64,000 bases of DNA from Vreelandella nigrificans. GTDB lineage: Bacteria; Pseudomonadota; Gammaproteobacteria; Pseudomonadales; Halomonadaceae. Made by a program: the position numbers and the translations under genes. Location of the stretch: NCBI RefSeq assembly GCF_002374315.1, contig NZ_NWUX01000020.1, positions 1 to 64,000 on the forward strand, read 5' to 3'. Position 1 is the stretch's first letter; each line of letters starts with the position of its first letter. Shown one piece after another: positions 7,377 to 15,554 of the stretch. The notes under the pieces are model-generated. The model ran no database searches and was not told where the DNA came from. It saw only the letters and a list, made by a program, of their open reading frames with translations.

Positions 7377-7379
7377 CAT

Positions 7380-7622
7380 ATGAAATTAAAAATTACAGGT
7401 TTACTTATCTTAATAGCTCTTGTTGCTGGCTGTGCCTCTGCACCTCGGGGAAATAGCTCTTGGATTGGAGGTGCGCGTTACCATTTGATTGACATACAAG
7501 GTGAGCCCTATTTTCTAGACCAAGGAACAGGAAGCGTTTATAGCATCAAAAAACACGATGATGGAAAGTTTGATATCCATCAACGTGTTGGTCGAGTGGG
7601 GTACATGAAAGATGCTCTCTGA
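7380..7622 (+). CDS. Small lipoprotein, cassette-borne
   Basis: From ATG 7380 the product is 80 residues with a clear lipoprotein signal peptide: KLKIT, a hydrophobic core LLILIALVAG, and a lipobox LVAGC with Cys near residue 17. The mature part (RYHLIDIQGEPYFLDQGTGSVYSI) is small and of unknown function. The longer frame from 7290 is rejected because it would translate the attC. The gene overlaps the next one by 11 bases, suggesting translational coupling. Confidence 0.65.
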   Translation: MKLKITGLLILIALVAGCASAPRGNSSWIGGARYHLIDIQGEPYFLDQGTGSVYSIKKHDDGKFDIHQRVGRVGYMKDAL

Positions 7623-8112
7623 CAAAGAAAAAGAAAGAATCCGAGCAGAGGAAATCTACCGAAAGGAGGTACAAGAAGAGCTTATAGACAAGCCAAAAAA
7701 AAGCGGTAATGTCGTATTTAGTTTTCTTGATACACAGCACGGGTTATTTGTGTCGTCGATGGTGGTCTTGCCATTCTTATTATGGTTTTTTGCTTTTATT
7801 CAAAATTCTTACTCTGAATATGAGATAAATCAGAAGCTAATAAAGAAAATAGATCATGAAATGGTGTATCGAATTTCCAATAACCAAGATAGGCTAAAGA
7901 GTGGTGATGTTGCTGGCTTTATTGAAGATGTAGATAGAAGTTACATCTACCAGGAGTTTTCAGGTGTTGGGGCTCAAGGGCTTATGCTTCAGCTTGAGAG
8001 TTTGGTAAGTGGGTCCGATCAAGAAGAAATTATTGTAGCAAGGAACTCTTTGCTTTCTCGTGAAAAATCTAAAATAGAAAGCAGCTTGCGTATTCGAGGC
8101 TGGAGCAAATGA
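7612..8112 (+). CDS. Single-pass membrane protein, cassette-borne, unknown
   Basis: This protein of 166 residues has a charged N-terminus (KEKERIRAEEIYRKEVQEEL), one transmembrane helix at about residues 43-64 (LFVSSMVVLPFLLWFFAFI) and a mostly charged helical domain after it. No family is recognised. It overlaps the lipoprotein gene, so the two probably work together at the envelope. The tail after the stop (CGCCCAATAAGTAGCTCC) looks like a worn R'' end of an attC, cut off by the palindromic repeat. Confidence 0.55.
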   Translation: MLSDKEKERIRAEEIYRKEVQEELIDKPKKSGNVVFSFLDTQHGLFVSSMVVLPFLLWFFAFIQNSYSEYEINQKLIKKIDHEMVYRISNNQDRLKSGDVAGFIEDVDRSYIYQEFSGVGAQGLMLQLESLVSGSDQEEIIVARNSLLSREKSKIESSLRIRGWSK

Positions 8113-8147
8113 ATTTCGCCCAATAAGTAGCTCCACCGGACAAAATA

Positions 8148-8310
8148 ATAAGGCGACGGGAATGACTGCTTTTCTCCAACTGTCATTCCCGCATGCCTTT
8201 AGCGGGAATCCATTTCGATTTAAGTACTCTAGCTTCGGCTGAAAAGGTCAAATTGGATTCCCGATAACCCCGCTCGGGAATGACGGGGCTGAGATGGGGC
8301 GGAAATAATA
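8148..8310. repeat. Palindromic intergenic repeat (MITE/REP-like), copy B
   Basis: This is the second copy of the unit at 4238-4394, same orientation and with few differences (for example TTAAGTACTCT for TTAAGCACCCT). It keeps both hairpins and the shared tail GGTTGGTTCATACTCCTC (about 8322-8338). Copies A and B flank the cassette block 4953-8112 as direct repeats. Confidence 0.8.
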
Positions 8311-8405
8311 GGACTAAGGAGGTTGGTTCATACTCCTCGGAACGAGCATGCTAGCGCGAAAATCTCTCAAAAGCAGATAGAAATGCGCTTTCGAAGTTGG
8401 TCAAT

Positions 8406-8692
8406 ATGCTTGTTAATGCCGCATTGGAGAAGCATCATAGCTAGTTCCTAGAAAGTATTGCCCAGAACTTGCAAGAAGCCATCGACCTTAATCAAGGGCG
8501 CAACGTCGCGTCTAAAACGCATCGGCCAGAGCTGGTTGATGTAGCTGCTTTGCGTAAGAAATTGGGTATGACCCAGATGGAATTTGCAGCTAAATTTTGT
8601 ATTAGCGTCGCCACGTTAAGGCACTGGTATCGTGGTAATGGCCAGCTTTGGCGCTGTTGTATATCGTCGCCAAAGAGCTACAAGCCGTCTAA
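8406..8692 (+). pseudogene. HigA-like/XRE antitoxin remnant
   Basis: The segments in order are MLVNAALEKHHS, an in-frame TAG, then LQEAIDLNQGRN...PELVDVAALRKKLGMTQMEFAAKFCISVATLRHWYRGN, an HTH domain of the HigA/XRE antitoxin type. After a frameshift near 8637 comes PALALLYIVAKELQAV and a stop. The family usually has this C-terminus directly fused to the HTH. No partner toxin gene is visible. The gene is inactive by stop and frameshift. Confidence 0.65.
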
Positions 8693-8794
8693 GAGCCTTA
8701 TCGTAACCCACCACCCAATGCGCCATTCAGTGAAGAAGTGCTCAGATGCAATTATTCTATTAATCCAGGCTATTCAAGGCGATCCATCAATATT

Positions 8795-9748
8795 ATGGCG
8801 AGAAAAACACTCAGTTTGAAAACGAAATGGCAGCTAGATGCCAAGCCCGTCGACGAAGTTGAAGATCAATTTCCTGATGATCCCGAAAAACGTTTTTTGA
8901 ATGGCGTGGCGATTCATCCTAGCCCTCGCATTGTTTTAGAGCTTGGTTCTAAGCAGCGTAGTGTGCGAGCGATGGATTTGATTACGCCCATTGGGATGGG
9001 GCAACGCGGGTTGATTGTTGCGCCGCCGGGCTCTGGCAAAACGACGATGTTAAAACATATCTGTCAGGCCGTGGCAGAAGCTCATCCTGACATAAAGCTG
9101 TATGCCTTGCTGATTGATGAGCGTCCTGAAGAAGTGACCGATTTTAAGCGCAGTGTGTCGGCAGAAGTGCATGCCTCGTCTTCAGACGAAAGCTACTCAC
9201 ACCATGTGCATTTGGCAAATAAGCTCCTTGAGACGGCGCGTAAGCAGGCAGGCGAGGGTCATGATGTGATGATTGTGATCGATTCGCTTACCAGACTCTC
9301 ACGTGTTCATAATGCCGAGCAGCGCGGCAATGGTCGTACGATGTCGGGTGGGCTGGATAGCCGTGCGATGGAAATACCACGCAAACTGTTTGGCGCTGCG
9401 AGAAAGATCGAGAATGGAGGATCGCTCACGATTCTGGCCACCGTGCTGGTGGATACGGGAAGCCGTATGGATCAGGTGATTTTCGAGGAGTTTAAGGGCA
9501 CGGGCAATATGGAAATCGTGCTATCACGTGAGGTGGCAAGTCAACGGATTTTCCCGGCGATAGATATTGCCAAAAGCAGTACCCGTCGAGAAGAGCTTTT
9601 GATTGATGCAAAAGATATTGAAAAAGTAAGGACATTGCGTAGGGCTTTGACAACGCTTAAGCCAGTAGAAGGCGCGCAGAAGTTGCTTGAGCTATTGGAG
9701 AAATATCCAACAAATGCCGAGCTATTAGATATGTTTTCACCAGCCTAA
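8795..9748 (+). CDS. Rho-type hexameric ATPase lacking the N-terminal RNA-binding domain
   Basis: The protein of 317 residues aligns over its length with the C-terminal motor of transcription terminator Rho. It shows MDLITPIGMGQRGLIVAPPGSGKT (Walker A about residues 80-90), LLIDERPEEVTDF, the Walker B VMIVIDSLTRLSR, the Q-loop region GRTMSGGLDSRAM, FGAARKIENGGSLTI, and an R-loop IFEEFKGTGNMEI. Canonical Rho is about 420 residues; the Rho_N and cold-shock RNA-binding domains (about 110-130 residues) are absent, and the upstream frame does not encode them. ATPase and secondary-channel residues look intact. It is probably a paralogue of the housekeeping gene; its role is unknown. Confidence 0.75.
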   Translation: MARKTLSLKTKWQLDAKPVDEVEDQFPDDPEKRFLNGVAIHPSPRIVLELGSKQRSVRAMDLITPIGMGQRGLIVAPPGSGKTTMLKHICQAVAEAHPDIKLYALLIDERPEEVTDFKRSVSAEVHASSSDESYSHHVHLANKLLETARKQAGEGHDVMIVIDSLTRLSRVHNAEQRGNGRTMSGGLDSRAMEIPRKLFGAARKIENGGSLTILATVLVDTGSRMDQVIFEEFKGTGNMEIVLSREVASQRIFPAIDIAKSSTRREELLIDAKDIEKVRTLRRALTTLKPVEGAQKLLELLEKYPTNAELLDMFSPA

Positions 9749-9826
9749 TGGTTAGAGAGAACGTTGACGGCCCCGTGCTTACCCATATGCAGCTAAAGTA
9801 GGCTCTAATTGCAAAGCTTTAGCAAA

Positions 9827-9860
9827 AAGCTCACCTTTTACTTATTTAACAGGTGAGCTT
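9827..9860. terminator. Intrinsic terminator between convergent rho-like and rhlE genes
   Basis: A perfect 10-bp stem AAGCTCACCT/AGGTGAGCTT with a 14-base loop is followed on the minus strand by TTTTGCT, so it fits termination of rhlE. On the plus strand the tail is weak. Confidence 0.65.
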
Positions 9861-9872
9861 CTTGGTTAAGTA

Positions 9873-11069
9873 TTAACGTTTGCCTTTTTTAACATGGTTC
9901 AAGTTTGAAGCGGGTACTGCTTTTTTAACCGGGAAGTCTGCAACTTCTTGGCGCTCAATAGTATTGTTTAACCGCCTTTCAATCGCACAAAGATTTTTAA
10001 AGTCACTGATGTCTACCAACGAGATGGCTTCACCTGAGGCACCCGCACGGCCGGTTCGGCCAATACGGTGGATGTACTCTTCTGGCTGAAAAGGTAAATC
10101 GTAATTCACTACACGGCTCAGCTCACCAATATCCAAACCCCGAGCGGCCACGCCCGTGGCAACTAGGTACTTCAGTTCGCCAGTTTTGAACTGATCCAAC
10201 ACCTTCTCGCGCATGGCCTGGCTTCTGCCGCCATGGATGGAGTCCGCTTGAATGCCGCGTTTTTCCAGTTGAGCAACAAGCTTGGCTGCACTGTGTTTTT
10301 TCTCGACAAAAATCAGCGCCTGATCCCACTTTTGTTCGTTGATCAAGTGGCTCAACAGAGCGGACTTGGTGTCCTTATCTACCGTGATTAACCATTGTTT
10401 GATATTGGCGGCGGCGCGGATATTGGGAGAGATGGATATGTCGGCCGCCAGGTCGGTCATCTTACTATCTGAAAAACCGTAGGCGAGGGCGCGAACATCG
10501 CCGGTCATGGTGGCTGAAAACATTAGGTTCTGCCGGTTTTCAGGCAGCCGTACTATGATTTTGTGGATATCATCGACAAAACCCATGTCGACCATTCTGT
10601 CCGCTTCGTCCAACACCATGACTTGAAGTTCATCAAAGTGCAGCGCTCGCTGATGCGCTAAATCCAGCAACCTGCCCGGCGTGGCGACCAGAATATCCAC
10701 TCCTTCGATTAGCCGCTCTTTTTGAGGCGCCGTATCCACGCCGCCATACACCGCCATAGAGGTTAAGTGCGTGTGTTTAGCGTATTGAGCCACACTGGCT
10801 TCGACCTGAATCGCTAACTCGCGGGTCGGTACCAGAATCAGCGCACGTATGCGTTTGCCGCGTAACGTTTCCGCTTTGCTGAATCGTTCTAACAGAGGCA
10901 GAACAAAGGCAGCGGTTTTGCCTGTTCCTGTTTGTGCGGTGGCGATTAAGTCTTTGCCCGAAAGAATGGCAGGAATCGCTTGTTCCTGGATGGGCGTTGG
11001 CGTTTTGTAACCTAGTTCGGTAATAGCTTGAACAAGAGGAGCGGATAATCCTAGTTTTGCAAATGGCAT
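9873..11069 (-). CDS. rhlE: ATP-dependent DEAD-box RNA helicase RhlE
   Basis: The protein of 398 residues begins at ATG 11069 (MPFAKLGLS; the Q-motif follows). It has all DEAD-box motifs: GYKTPTPIQEQAIP, AQTGTGKTAAF (I), PTRELAIQV (Ia), VATPGRLLD (Ib), VLDEADRM (II), FSATM (III), ALIFVEKK (IV), VATGVAARGLDI (V) and HRIGRTGRAG (VI). RhlE acts in ribosome assembly and RNA turnover. The upstream extension to 11216 lacks similarity and is not needed. The C-terminal basic tail is short compared with other RhlE proteins. Confidence 0.9.
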   Translation of the reverse strand: MPFAKLGLSAPLVQAITELGYKTPTPIQEQAIPAILSGKDLIATAQTGTGKTAAFVLPLLERFSKAETLRGKRIRALILVPTRELAIQVEASVAQYAKHTHLTSMAVYGGVDTAPQKERLIEGVDILVATPGRLLDLAHQRALHFDELQVMVLDEADRMVDMGFVDDIHKIIVRLPENRQNLMFSATMTGDVRALAYGFSDSKMTDLAADISISPNIRAAANIKQWLITVDKDTKSALLSHLINEQKWDQALIFVEKKHSAAKLVAQLEKRGIQADSIHGGRSQAMREKVLDQFKTGELKYLVATGVAARGLDIGELSRVVNYDLPFQPEEYIHRIGRTGRAGASGEAISLVDISDFKNLCAIERRLNNTIERQEVADFPVKKAVPASNLNHVKKGKR

Positions 11070-11439
11070 AAGGCGCCTTGACAGATCGTCGTAAGGTTTG
11101 TCGAAAATAAAAAATGATGCAGTATAGCGTAAAAGCAGCCGTTCGTTACTCGAAATAGCGCAATTAGCTTCATAGTACTGAATGACGACTTTTGTGATGA
11201 AGCTAAAAGTGTTCATTAAGTGAGTGGTAAGTGATGCTTTATAGTATATTTTTGATTTTTATGATCTGGTTTTTTAGTTTCGAATGCTGTTTGTTTGAAT
11301 TATTAGGTTTTACTAGGTAGCCGACCACTGGAGCGGAGGCGCTTTAGGACACGAAGACCCCAGCGCATAAGTAATCCCCGCCACTGAATTGATTCTGTGG
11401 AAGTGCGCTTCAGCCCGCGCATATTTTCGAGTCCCAGCT

Positions 11440-11745
11440 ACGGGTGTACTTCGCTTATAACGCACTATAAAATAATTAAATCAATTGTTTGCGCATTCGT
11501 AGCGCGGCGTAACCGCCAAAAATAGCTATAGAGCAATTTTAAGCAGAGCCGTATGGCCAAATTAAACTTTATTAATAAGGTATGATTAGATCAGTAGGAC
11601 GAGCGGGTATGTGAACTTTGGATATGCTGTCAATCCATTTTTTATTAAATATCAGCTGGTTAGTGGTGTTTTGGTGCGAATGTTAAGAATTCTGAACTGA
11701 ATAGTGCAGTACGTTCATTCAATATCAGAGCGCGAACTGTTAGGC
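11440..11745 (+). repeat. Composite intergenic module, copy B, ahead of a cassette gene
   Basis: GTGTACTTCGCTTATAACGCACTA followed by GTAGCGCGGCGTAACC repeats the GC-rich palindromic part. The AT-rich core is at 11551-11628 (TATTAATAAGG, TATGATTAGATCAGTA, ACGAGC, TTTGGATATGCTG). A segment at 11699-11738 (AATAGTGCAGT, GTTCATTCAATATCAGA) is shared with 15701-15741. The module ends AACTGTTAGGC (11735-11745), after which a cassette gene begins. The rest of the gap 11217-11440 shows nothing else. Confidence 0.6.
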
Positions 11746-11803
11746 TTTTTACATGTGGATGTTTTTATTATAATACAAGCTGTTTTGTATTGGAGATGTA
11801 ATT

Positions 11804-12532
11804 TTGAAACAAAATAAATATGATGACCCGGAGTTTTTTGAAGCCTACTCTAAGATGCCTCGTTCAACTGATGGGTTGAAATCGGCAGGTGAGTGGGAGG
11901 TGTTTCGAACAAATTTACCTGAATTATCAGGGAAGAAGGTTCTTGATCTAGGTTGTGGTTATGGATGGCATTGTCAGTATGCCATTGAGCAAGGTGCTGA
12001 AGTTGTCGTAGGTATTGATTTATCAGAAAAGATGCTTAGTAAGGCGCGTGAGTTAATAATAAAAGGTAATGTTACCTTTGAGCGCTGTGCTATCGAGGAT
12101 TTTGAGGCAACTGAAGAATCATTTGACGTTATATTCAGTTCTCTTGCTTTACATTATGTTGAGGATTTAGGTTCGGTTTTTCATAAAGCGTTCCAGCTAT
12201 TAAAATCAAAAGGTGTTCTCTTTTATTCTGTTGAACACCCGGTATTTACATCAAATAGTTCTCAGGATTGGTGCTACGAAAATAACAATATTCAGCACTG
12301 GCCCCTGGATAACTACTTTCTTGAAGGAAGCAGAACAACGGAATTTTTAGGCAGTCAGGTAATTAAGTATCATCGAACGATTGAAACACATATATCATCT
12401 TTATTAGCAGAAGGATTTGAAATTCAATCGGTATTAGAGCCCAAGCCATCGAAAAAATTGGTGGAAAAAATGGGGTGGTATGATGAACTGAGAAGGCCAA
12501 TGATGCTAATAGTATCAGCAGTAAAAAAATAA
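11804..12532 (+). CDS. Class I SAM-dependent methyltransferase, cassette-borne
   Basis: This protein of 242 residues starts at TTG 11804 after TTGGAGATG. It has the Rossmann methyltransferase motifs: KKVLDLGCGYGWHCQYA (motif I, about residues 44-60), VVGIDLSEKML (post-I), FERCAIEDF, and FDVIFSSLALHYV (motif II), typical of the Methyltransf_11 family for small molecules. The substrate is unknown. The AT-rich gene is followed two bases after its stop by a VCR-like attC and preceded by GTTAGGC, so it is a clean integron cassette. Confidence 0.8.
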   Translation: MKQNKYDDPEFFEAYSKMPRSTDGLKSAGEWEVFRTNLPELSGKKVLDLGCGYGWHCQYAIEQGAEVVVGIDLSEKMLSKARELIIKGNVTFERCAIEDFEATEESFDVIFSSLALHYVEDLGSVFHKAFQLLKSKGVLFYSVEHPVFTSNSSQDWCYENNNIQHWPLDNYFLEGSRTTEFLGSQVIKYHRTIETHISSLLAEGFEIQSVLEPKPSKKLVEKMGWYDELRRPMMLIVSAVKK

Positions 12533-12534
12533 AA

Positions 12535-12626
12535 GCCTAACAAACTGCTCAATAGGGATTCGCAACGCGTGGCATTTTTATAGTGCGTTGATTTTAATAG
12601 TTACGGAGCACTACAGTGGCCGTTAG
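12535..12626 (+). other. attC recombination site, VCR-like (92 bp)
   Basis: It starts GCCTAACAAACTGCTCAATAG, continues through CGCAACGCGTGGCATTTTT and TAGTGCGTTG, and ends TGGCCGTTAGT. The left half is close to the Vibrio VCR consensus; the right half is shorter than a full VCR. It lies between the methyltransferase gene and the end of the divergent soxR gene, whose last codons overlap the R' box. Confidence 0.85.
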
Positions 12627-13078
12627 TTTGGATCGAACAGCCGCGCTCCTGGGCCGACTTCTGCGGCAATGTCGGCAGGGTTGCGTAAAGGACAGCTCTT
12701 CAACGACAGGCAGCCACACCCAATGCAGCCATCCAGCTCGTCGCGGAGCTTGCTTAGCTTGTCGATGCGGTCGCTCAGGTTCGTGCGCCACGCATCCGAT
12801 AGCTGCCGCCAGTCGGATGCGCTGGGTGTACAGCCATCATGTAGCGTCGACAGTGCCTCAGCGATTTCCTCCAGAGGGATGCCGACTCGCTGGGCCACCT
12901 TAATGATAGCCAACCTTCTGAGTACGTCCCGCGCATAGCGCCTATGCCCGCTGACGTTACGGCGGCTCTTGATCATCCCCCGCGATTCGTAGAACCGCAA
13001 TGCGGAAGTCGCCAGGCCAGCGCGCTCAGCGACTTCTCCTATGCTGAGATCCGCGTGAGTTTGAGTGGAGCGAGACAT
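12623..13078 (-). CDS. soxR: Redox-sensitive MerR-family regulator SoxR (first copy)
   Basis: The protein of 151 residues has an N-terminal MerR helix-turn-helix (LSIGEVAERAGLATSALRFYESRGMI) and dimer helix. It carries the [2Fe-2S] cluster motif CIGCGCLSLKSC (C-x2-C-x-C-x5-C) at about residues 119-130 that distinguishes SoxR from other MerR proteins. SoxR is activated by redox-cycling compounds and remodels promoters with long spacers. It is divergent from an arylamine N-acetyltransferase gene, with an 18-bp palindrome between. It lies between two attC sites, so it may have travelled as part of a cassette. GC content is higher than in adjacent cassettes. Confidence 0.9.
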   Translation of the reverse strand: MSRSTQTHADLSIGEVAERAGLATSALRFYESRGMIKSRRNVSGHRRYARDVLRRLAIIKVAQRVGIPLEEIAEALSTLHDGCTPSASDWRQLSDAWRTNLSDRIDKLSKLRDELDGCIGCGCLSLKSCPLRNPADIAAEVGPGARLFDPN

Positions 13079-13094
13079 TTTTTGGCATAGCCTC

Positions 13095-13125
13095 TTGACT
13101 TAAAGTTAACTTTAAGTATTACGCT
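13095..13125 (+). promoter_or_regulatory. SoxR-type promoter with sox box, directed at the N-acetyltransferase gene
   Basis: TTGACT (13095-13100) and TACGCT (13120-13125) are separated by 19 bases, the overlong spacer typical of MerR/SoxR activation. The spacer holds the perfect 18-bp palindrome CTTAAAGTTAACTTTAAG (13099-13116). The same site covers the start region of soxR. Confidence 0.75.
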
Positions 13126-13218
13126 TGTTGCCGTTACATTTCAAGACGCTGAACTAGCCCCTATCAGAAGGTGGAGTAAACCACTCTACAGTTATCCATG
13201 TATGAGGAGTGATTCATT

Positions 13219-14118
13219 ATGAATGCCACAACGCGACCGAACCTTCCAGTTCAGGAGAGGCAGTGGGAATCGGCAGTGCTCGACCTGGAAGCCTACTTAG
13301 CACGTATCGACTATCACGGGTCGATTGCGCCGACCATAGAAACCCTGAGCGCTCTGCAGCGGGCGCATCTGGACGTGATTGCATTCGAGAATCTGAATAT
13401 TATCACCGGCGGCGAGATCCGGCTTGATTTGGCCAGCCTCCAAGACAAGCTGGTTTACCACAGACGCGGTGGGTACTGCCATGAGCAGAATATTCTATTT
13501 GCCACCGTATTGGACCGGCTCGGGTTCGATGTCACCGGCCGCAGTGCACGGATGCTAATGGGGGGCGATGAGCGTGAATTAACGGCTATCGGCCACACGT
13601 GCCTCAATGTCAGGGTCGGCGGAAACGACTGGCATGTGGATGTTGGGGTCGGCAATACCGGGCCTCGGGAGCCAATCCCACTGGAGGATGGGGTCGAGGT
13701 GTCCCATGGCCTCTGGGTATATCGTTTGAACAGAACCGAGGCCGGTCGGTGGCTGCTGCGTTACCGTCGCCACGATGGCTGGTTCAACCTGTACCAATTC
13801 AGTGAGGAACCCTATTACCGGGTGGATTACGAGGACCACAATTATGGTGTGGCGACACACCCCAAATCGCCCTTCGTGCGCCGAATTGTGGCGCAGCGTA
13901 ATGGTGAAGCTATCCGATATGCGCTGACTGACTGTGAGCTGAAAGTGTTTCGTCCAGACGAGCCGCCGGAAAAGCACTCCATTCTCCCTGAGATGATGCC
14001 AGAGTTGCTGCGGGATGTCTTTGGGTTGGATCTGCCACAGGAGGCCTTGAGCCTACTTGTGGATCGGGCTCAGGCCATGTGCGGTGTCGAGGTTAAGGAA
14101 GACTCGCTCGGGGCTTGA
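13219..14118 (+). CDS. nat: Arylamine N-acetyltransferase (NAT)
   Basis: The protein of 299 residues has the NAT fold and a complete Cys-His-Asp triad: Cys87 in RRGGYCHEQN, His126 in IGHTCLNV and Asp141 in WHVDVGVGN, with family-like spacing. NATs move an acetyl group from acetyl-CoA to arylamines and hydrazines. The ATG at 13219 follows GAGGAG. It is read from a SoxR-type promoter, so it may protect against redox-active aromatic amines. The family consensus RGGYCFE has HE here instead of FE. It lies inside an attC-bounded unit. Confidence 0.85.
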   Translation: MNATTRPNLPVQERQWESAVLDLEAYLARIDYHGSIAPTIETLSALQRAHLDVIAFENLNIITGGEIRLDLASLQDKLVYHRRGGYCHEQNILFATVLDRLGFDVTGRSARMLMGGDERELTAIGHTCLNVRVGGNDWHVDVGVGNTGPREPIPLEDGVEVSHGLWVYRLNRTEAGRWLLRYRRHDGWFNLYQFSEEPYYRVDYEDHNYGVATHPKSPFVRRIVAQRNGEAIRYALTDCELKVFRPDEPPEKHSILPEMMPELLRDVFGLDLPQEALSLLVDRAQAMCGVEVKEDSLGA

Positions 14119-14239
14119 TGATGCGTGTGCGGTAGCGTCAAAGGAGGAGCAAGCGGAACAGCCATTGAAAGAGAAAGACGGCTAGTTCATTCTTCAAATA
14201 GCATCTGAGCCGTTAAGCCACCTTGCAACGTTGCCAGAT

Positions 14240-14298
14240 GCCCAACAACGAGCTCAAGCCGACGGCCTTACAGGCCGCAGCTTAGCTCTAGCGTTGAG
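14240..14298 (+). other. attC recombination site (59 bp, classical 59-base element)
   Basis: The site reads R'' GCCCAACAAC, then AGCTCAAGCCGACGGCC, a short TTACA centre, GGCCGCAGCTTAGCTC and R' AGCGTTGAGG. The two arms pair along most of their length, as in mobile-integron attC sites. It stands downstream of the NAT gene and closes the soxR-nat unit. The gap 14119-14432 has nothing else of note. Confidence 0.85.
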
Positions 14299-14432
14299 GC
14301 TTGTAAAAAAGCGCTGAGGCCTAGGTTTTATAGGGTCGGGACAAAAAGACGAGGAGTGGGCTGCAAGCTGTGCTTATCGCAGGATAAGGTCACGGAGGCT
14401 TCGTATCATCATGCGCCACCGTTAGGAATGGG

Positions 14433-15377
14433 TCAGATGAATGTCCAGGCCAATACCCTAGTAATCTTATTTCCCTGCTTCATCTCTATTTCCCGTATAT
14501 CAACTGCACCGAGCTTACGAATCAACTTCTTTGCAGGCTTAACATTGTCAGTTTTTGAAACCAGGCTGCTAAACCAGCGGCATTGAGTTGAATACACTTG
14601 GCTTTCTCTTATTAGCTTTTTAAGAAACAGCTGTTCGCCCCCCTTACACCAAAGCTCTGTACCCATCCCGCCAAAATTCAGTGTGGGGGATTGGGTTTTT
14701 GCGTTTTGTTCACCGCGACTACGAGCAAGGTTATTGAGTTTAAGCTGGCTACCTTTGAGTGCTTCATCGAGCGAGGCATGGAAGGGTGGGTTGCATACGC
14801 TGACGTCAAAGAACTCCCCCGGTTGAATGATCCCTTCAAATATGTGGTTTTTATCGTGCTGTGTGCGCAGCGTGAAGCGATCTTTGAGAGTGGGGTTGTT
14901 GGTGATAATCGTGGCTACGTTCTCAAGCGACTGAGTGTTAATGTCACTACCGACACACTGCCAGCCGTAAATTTGGCAGGCAAGTAGTGGGTAGATTCCA
15001 TTTGCTCCAGTCCCTATATCCAGAAGCTTTATGCTGGGCTGTTCACGCCCAAGCCCCAACTCGAATAAATCCGCCATGTAATGGATATAGTCGGCTCTGC
15101 CTGGGATTGGAGGGCAAAGCGCGCCCTCTGGAATATCCCAATCGACAATGTTGTAGTATCGGTTTAATAATGCGGCGTTGAGAGTTTTCACTGCCAATGG
15201 GTCTGCGAAATCGATGGAAAGTTCGCCATGAGCGTTCGGTTTTACATGGGGGGCTAGTGCAGGGTGGCTTTTTACGAGGGCAGGGAAGTCATAGCCTTGG
15301 TTGTGTAGATTCTTCGGGTGCAGGCCTTTGCGAACAGGCTTGGCTCGACTTTTTTCACTTCGATGGAGGGTGTTCAC
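14433..15377 (-). CDS. rlmF: 23S rRNA (adenine1618-N6)-methyltransferase RlmF
   Basis: The protein of 314 residues matches RlmF (YbiN): HPKNLHNQGYDFPALV near the N-terminus, LLDIGTGANGIYPLL as SAM-binding motif I (about residues 118-132), VGSDIN, the catalytic N-P-P-F motif in VCNPPFHAS for N6-adenine methylation, and NFGGMGTELWCKGGE. It modifies A1618 of 23S rRNA. It is a housekeeping gene lying between cassette-type segments, which suggests that those segments are scattered insertions rather than one array. Confidence 0.9.
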   Translation of the reverse strand: MNTLHRSEKSRAKPVRKGLHPKNLHNQGYDFPALVKSHPALAPHVKPNAHGELSIDFADPLAVKTLNAALLNRYYNIVDWDIPEGALCPPIPGRADYIHYMADLFELGLGREQPSIKLLDIGTGANGIYPLLACQIYGWQCVGSDINTQSLENVATIITNNPTLKDRFTLRTQHDKNHIFEGIIQPGEFFDVSVCNPPFHASLDEALKGSQLKLNNLARSRGEQNAKTQSPTLNFGGMGTELWCKGGEQLFLKKLIRESQVYSTQCRWFSSLVSKTDNVKPAKKLIRKLGAVDIREIEMKQGNKITRVLAWTFI

Positions 15378-15554
15378 AGTAATAGGCCTGAGGCTTGGCG
15401 CTCAATAGTAGAGTGGGTTTGGCTGAGTCTGTGATTATAAGCTTAATGGTTGTGTTGAGCATACTCAGCCGTTCGAGGGCCGCCGGTTATACGCTCGCGC
15501 TCTGTGTCAGGCTGCTGCCTAAAGCCCTCGCCAGCGTTTTTTCTGAAAAGTCTC

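Noticed and set aside
7290-7379. Upstream extension of the lipoprotein gene (start at 7290)
   Set aside because: It would translate the attC arm; the ATG at 7380 gives a proper lipoprotein signal peptide.
13579-13977. Minus-strand ORF of 132 codons inside the NAT gene
   Set aside because: It is opposite the catalytic core of NAT, with no ribosome site and no recognisable motif.
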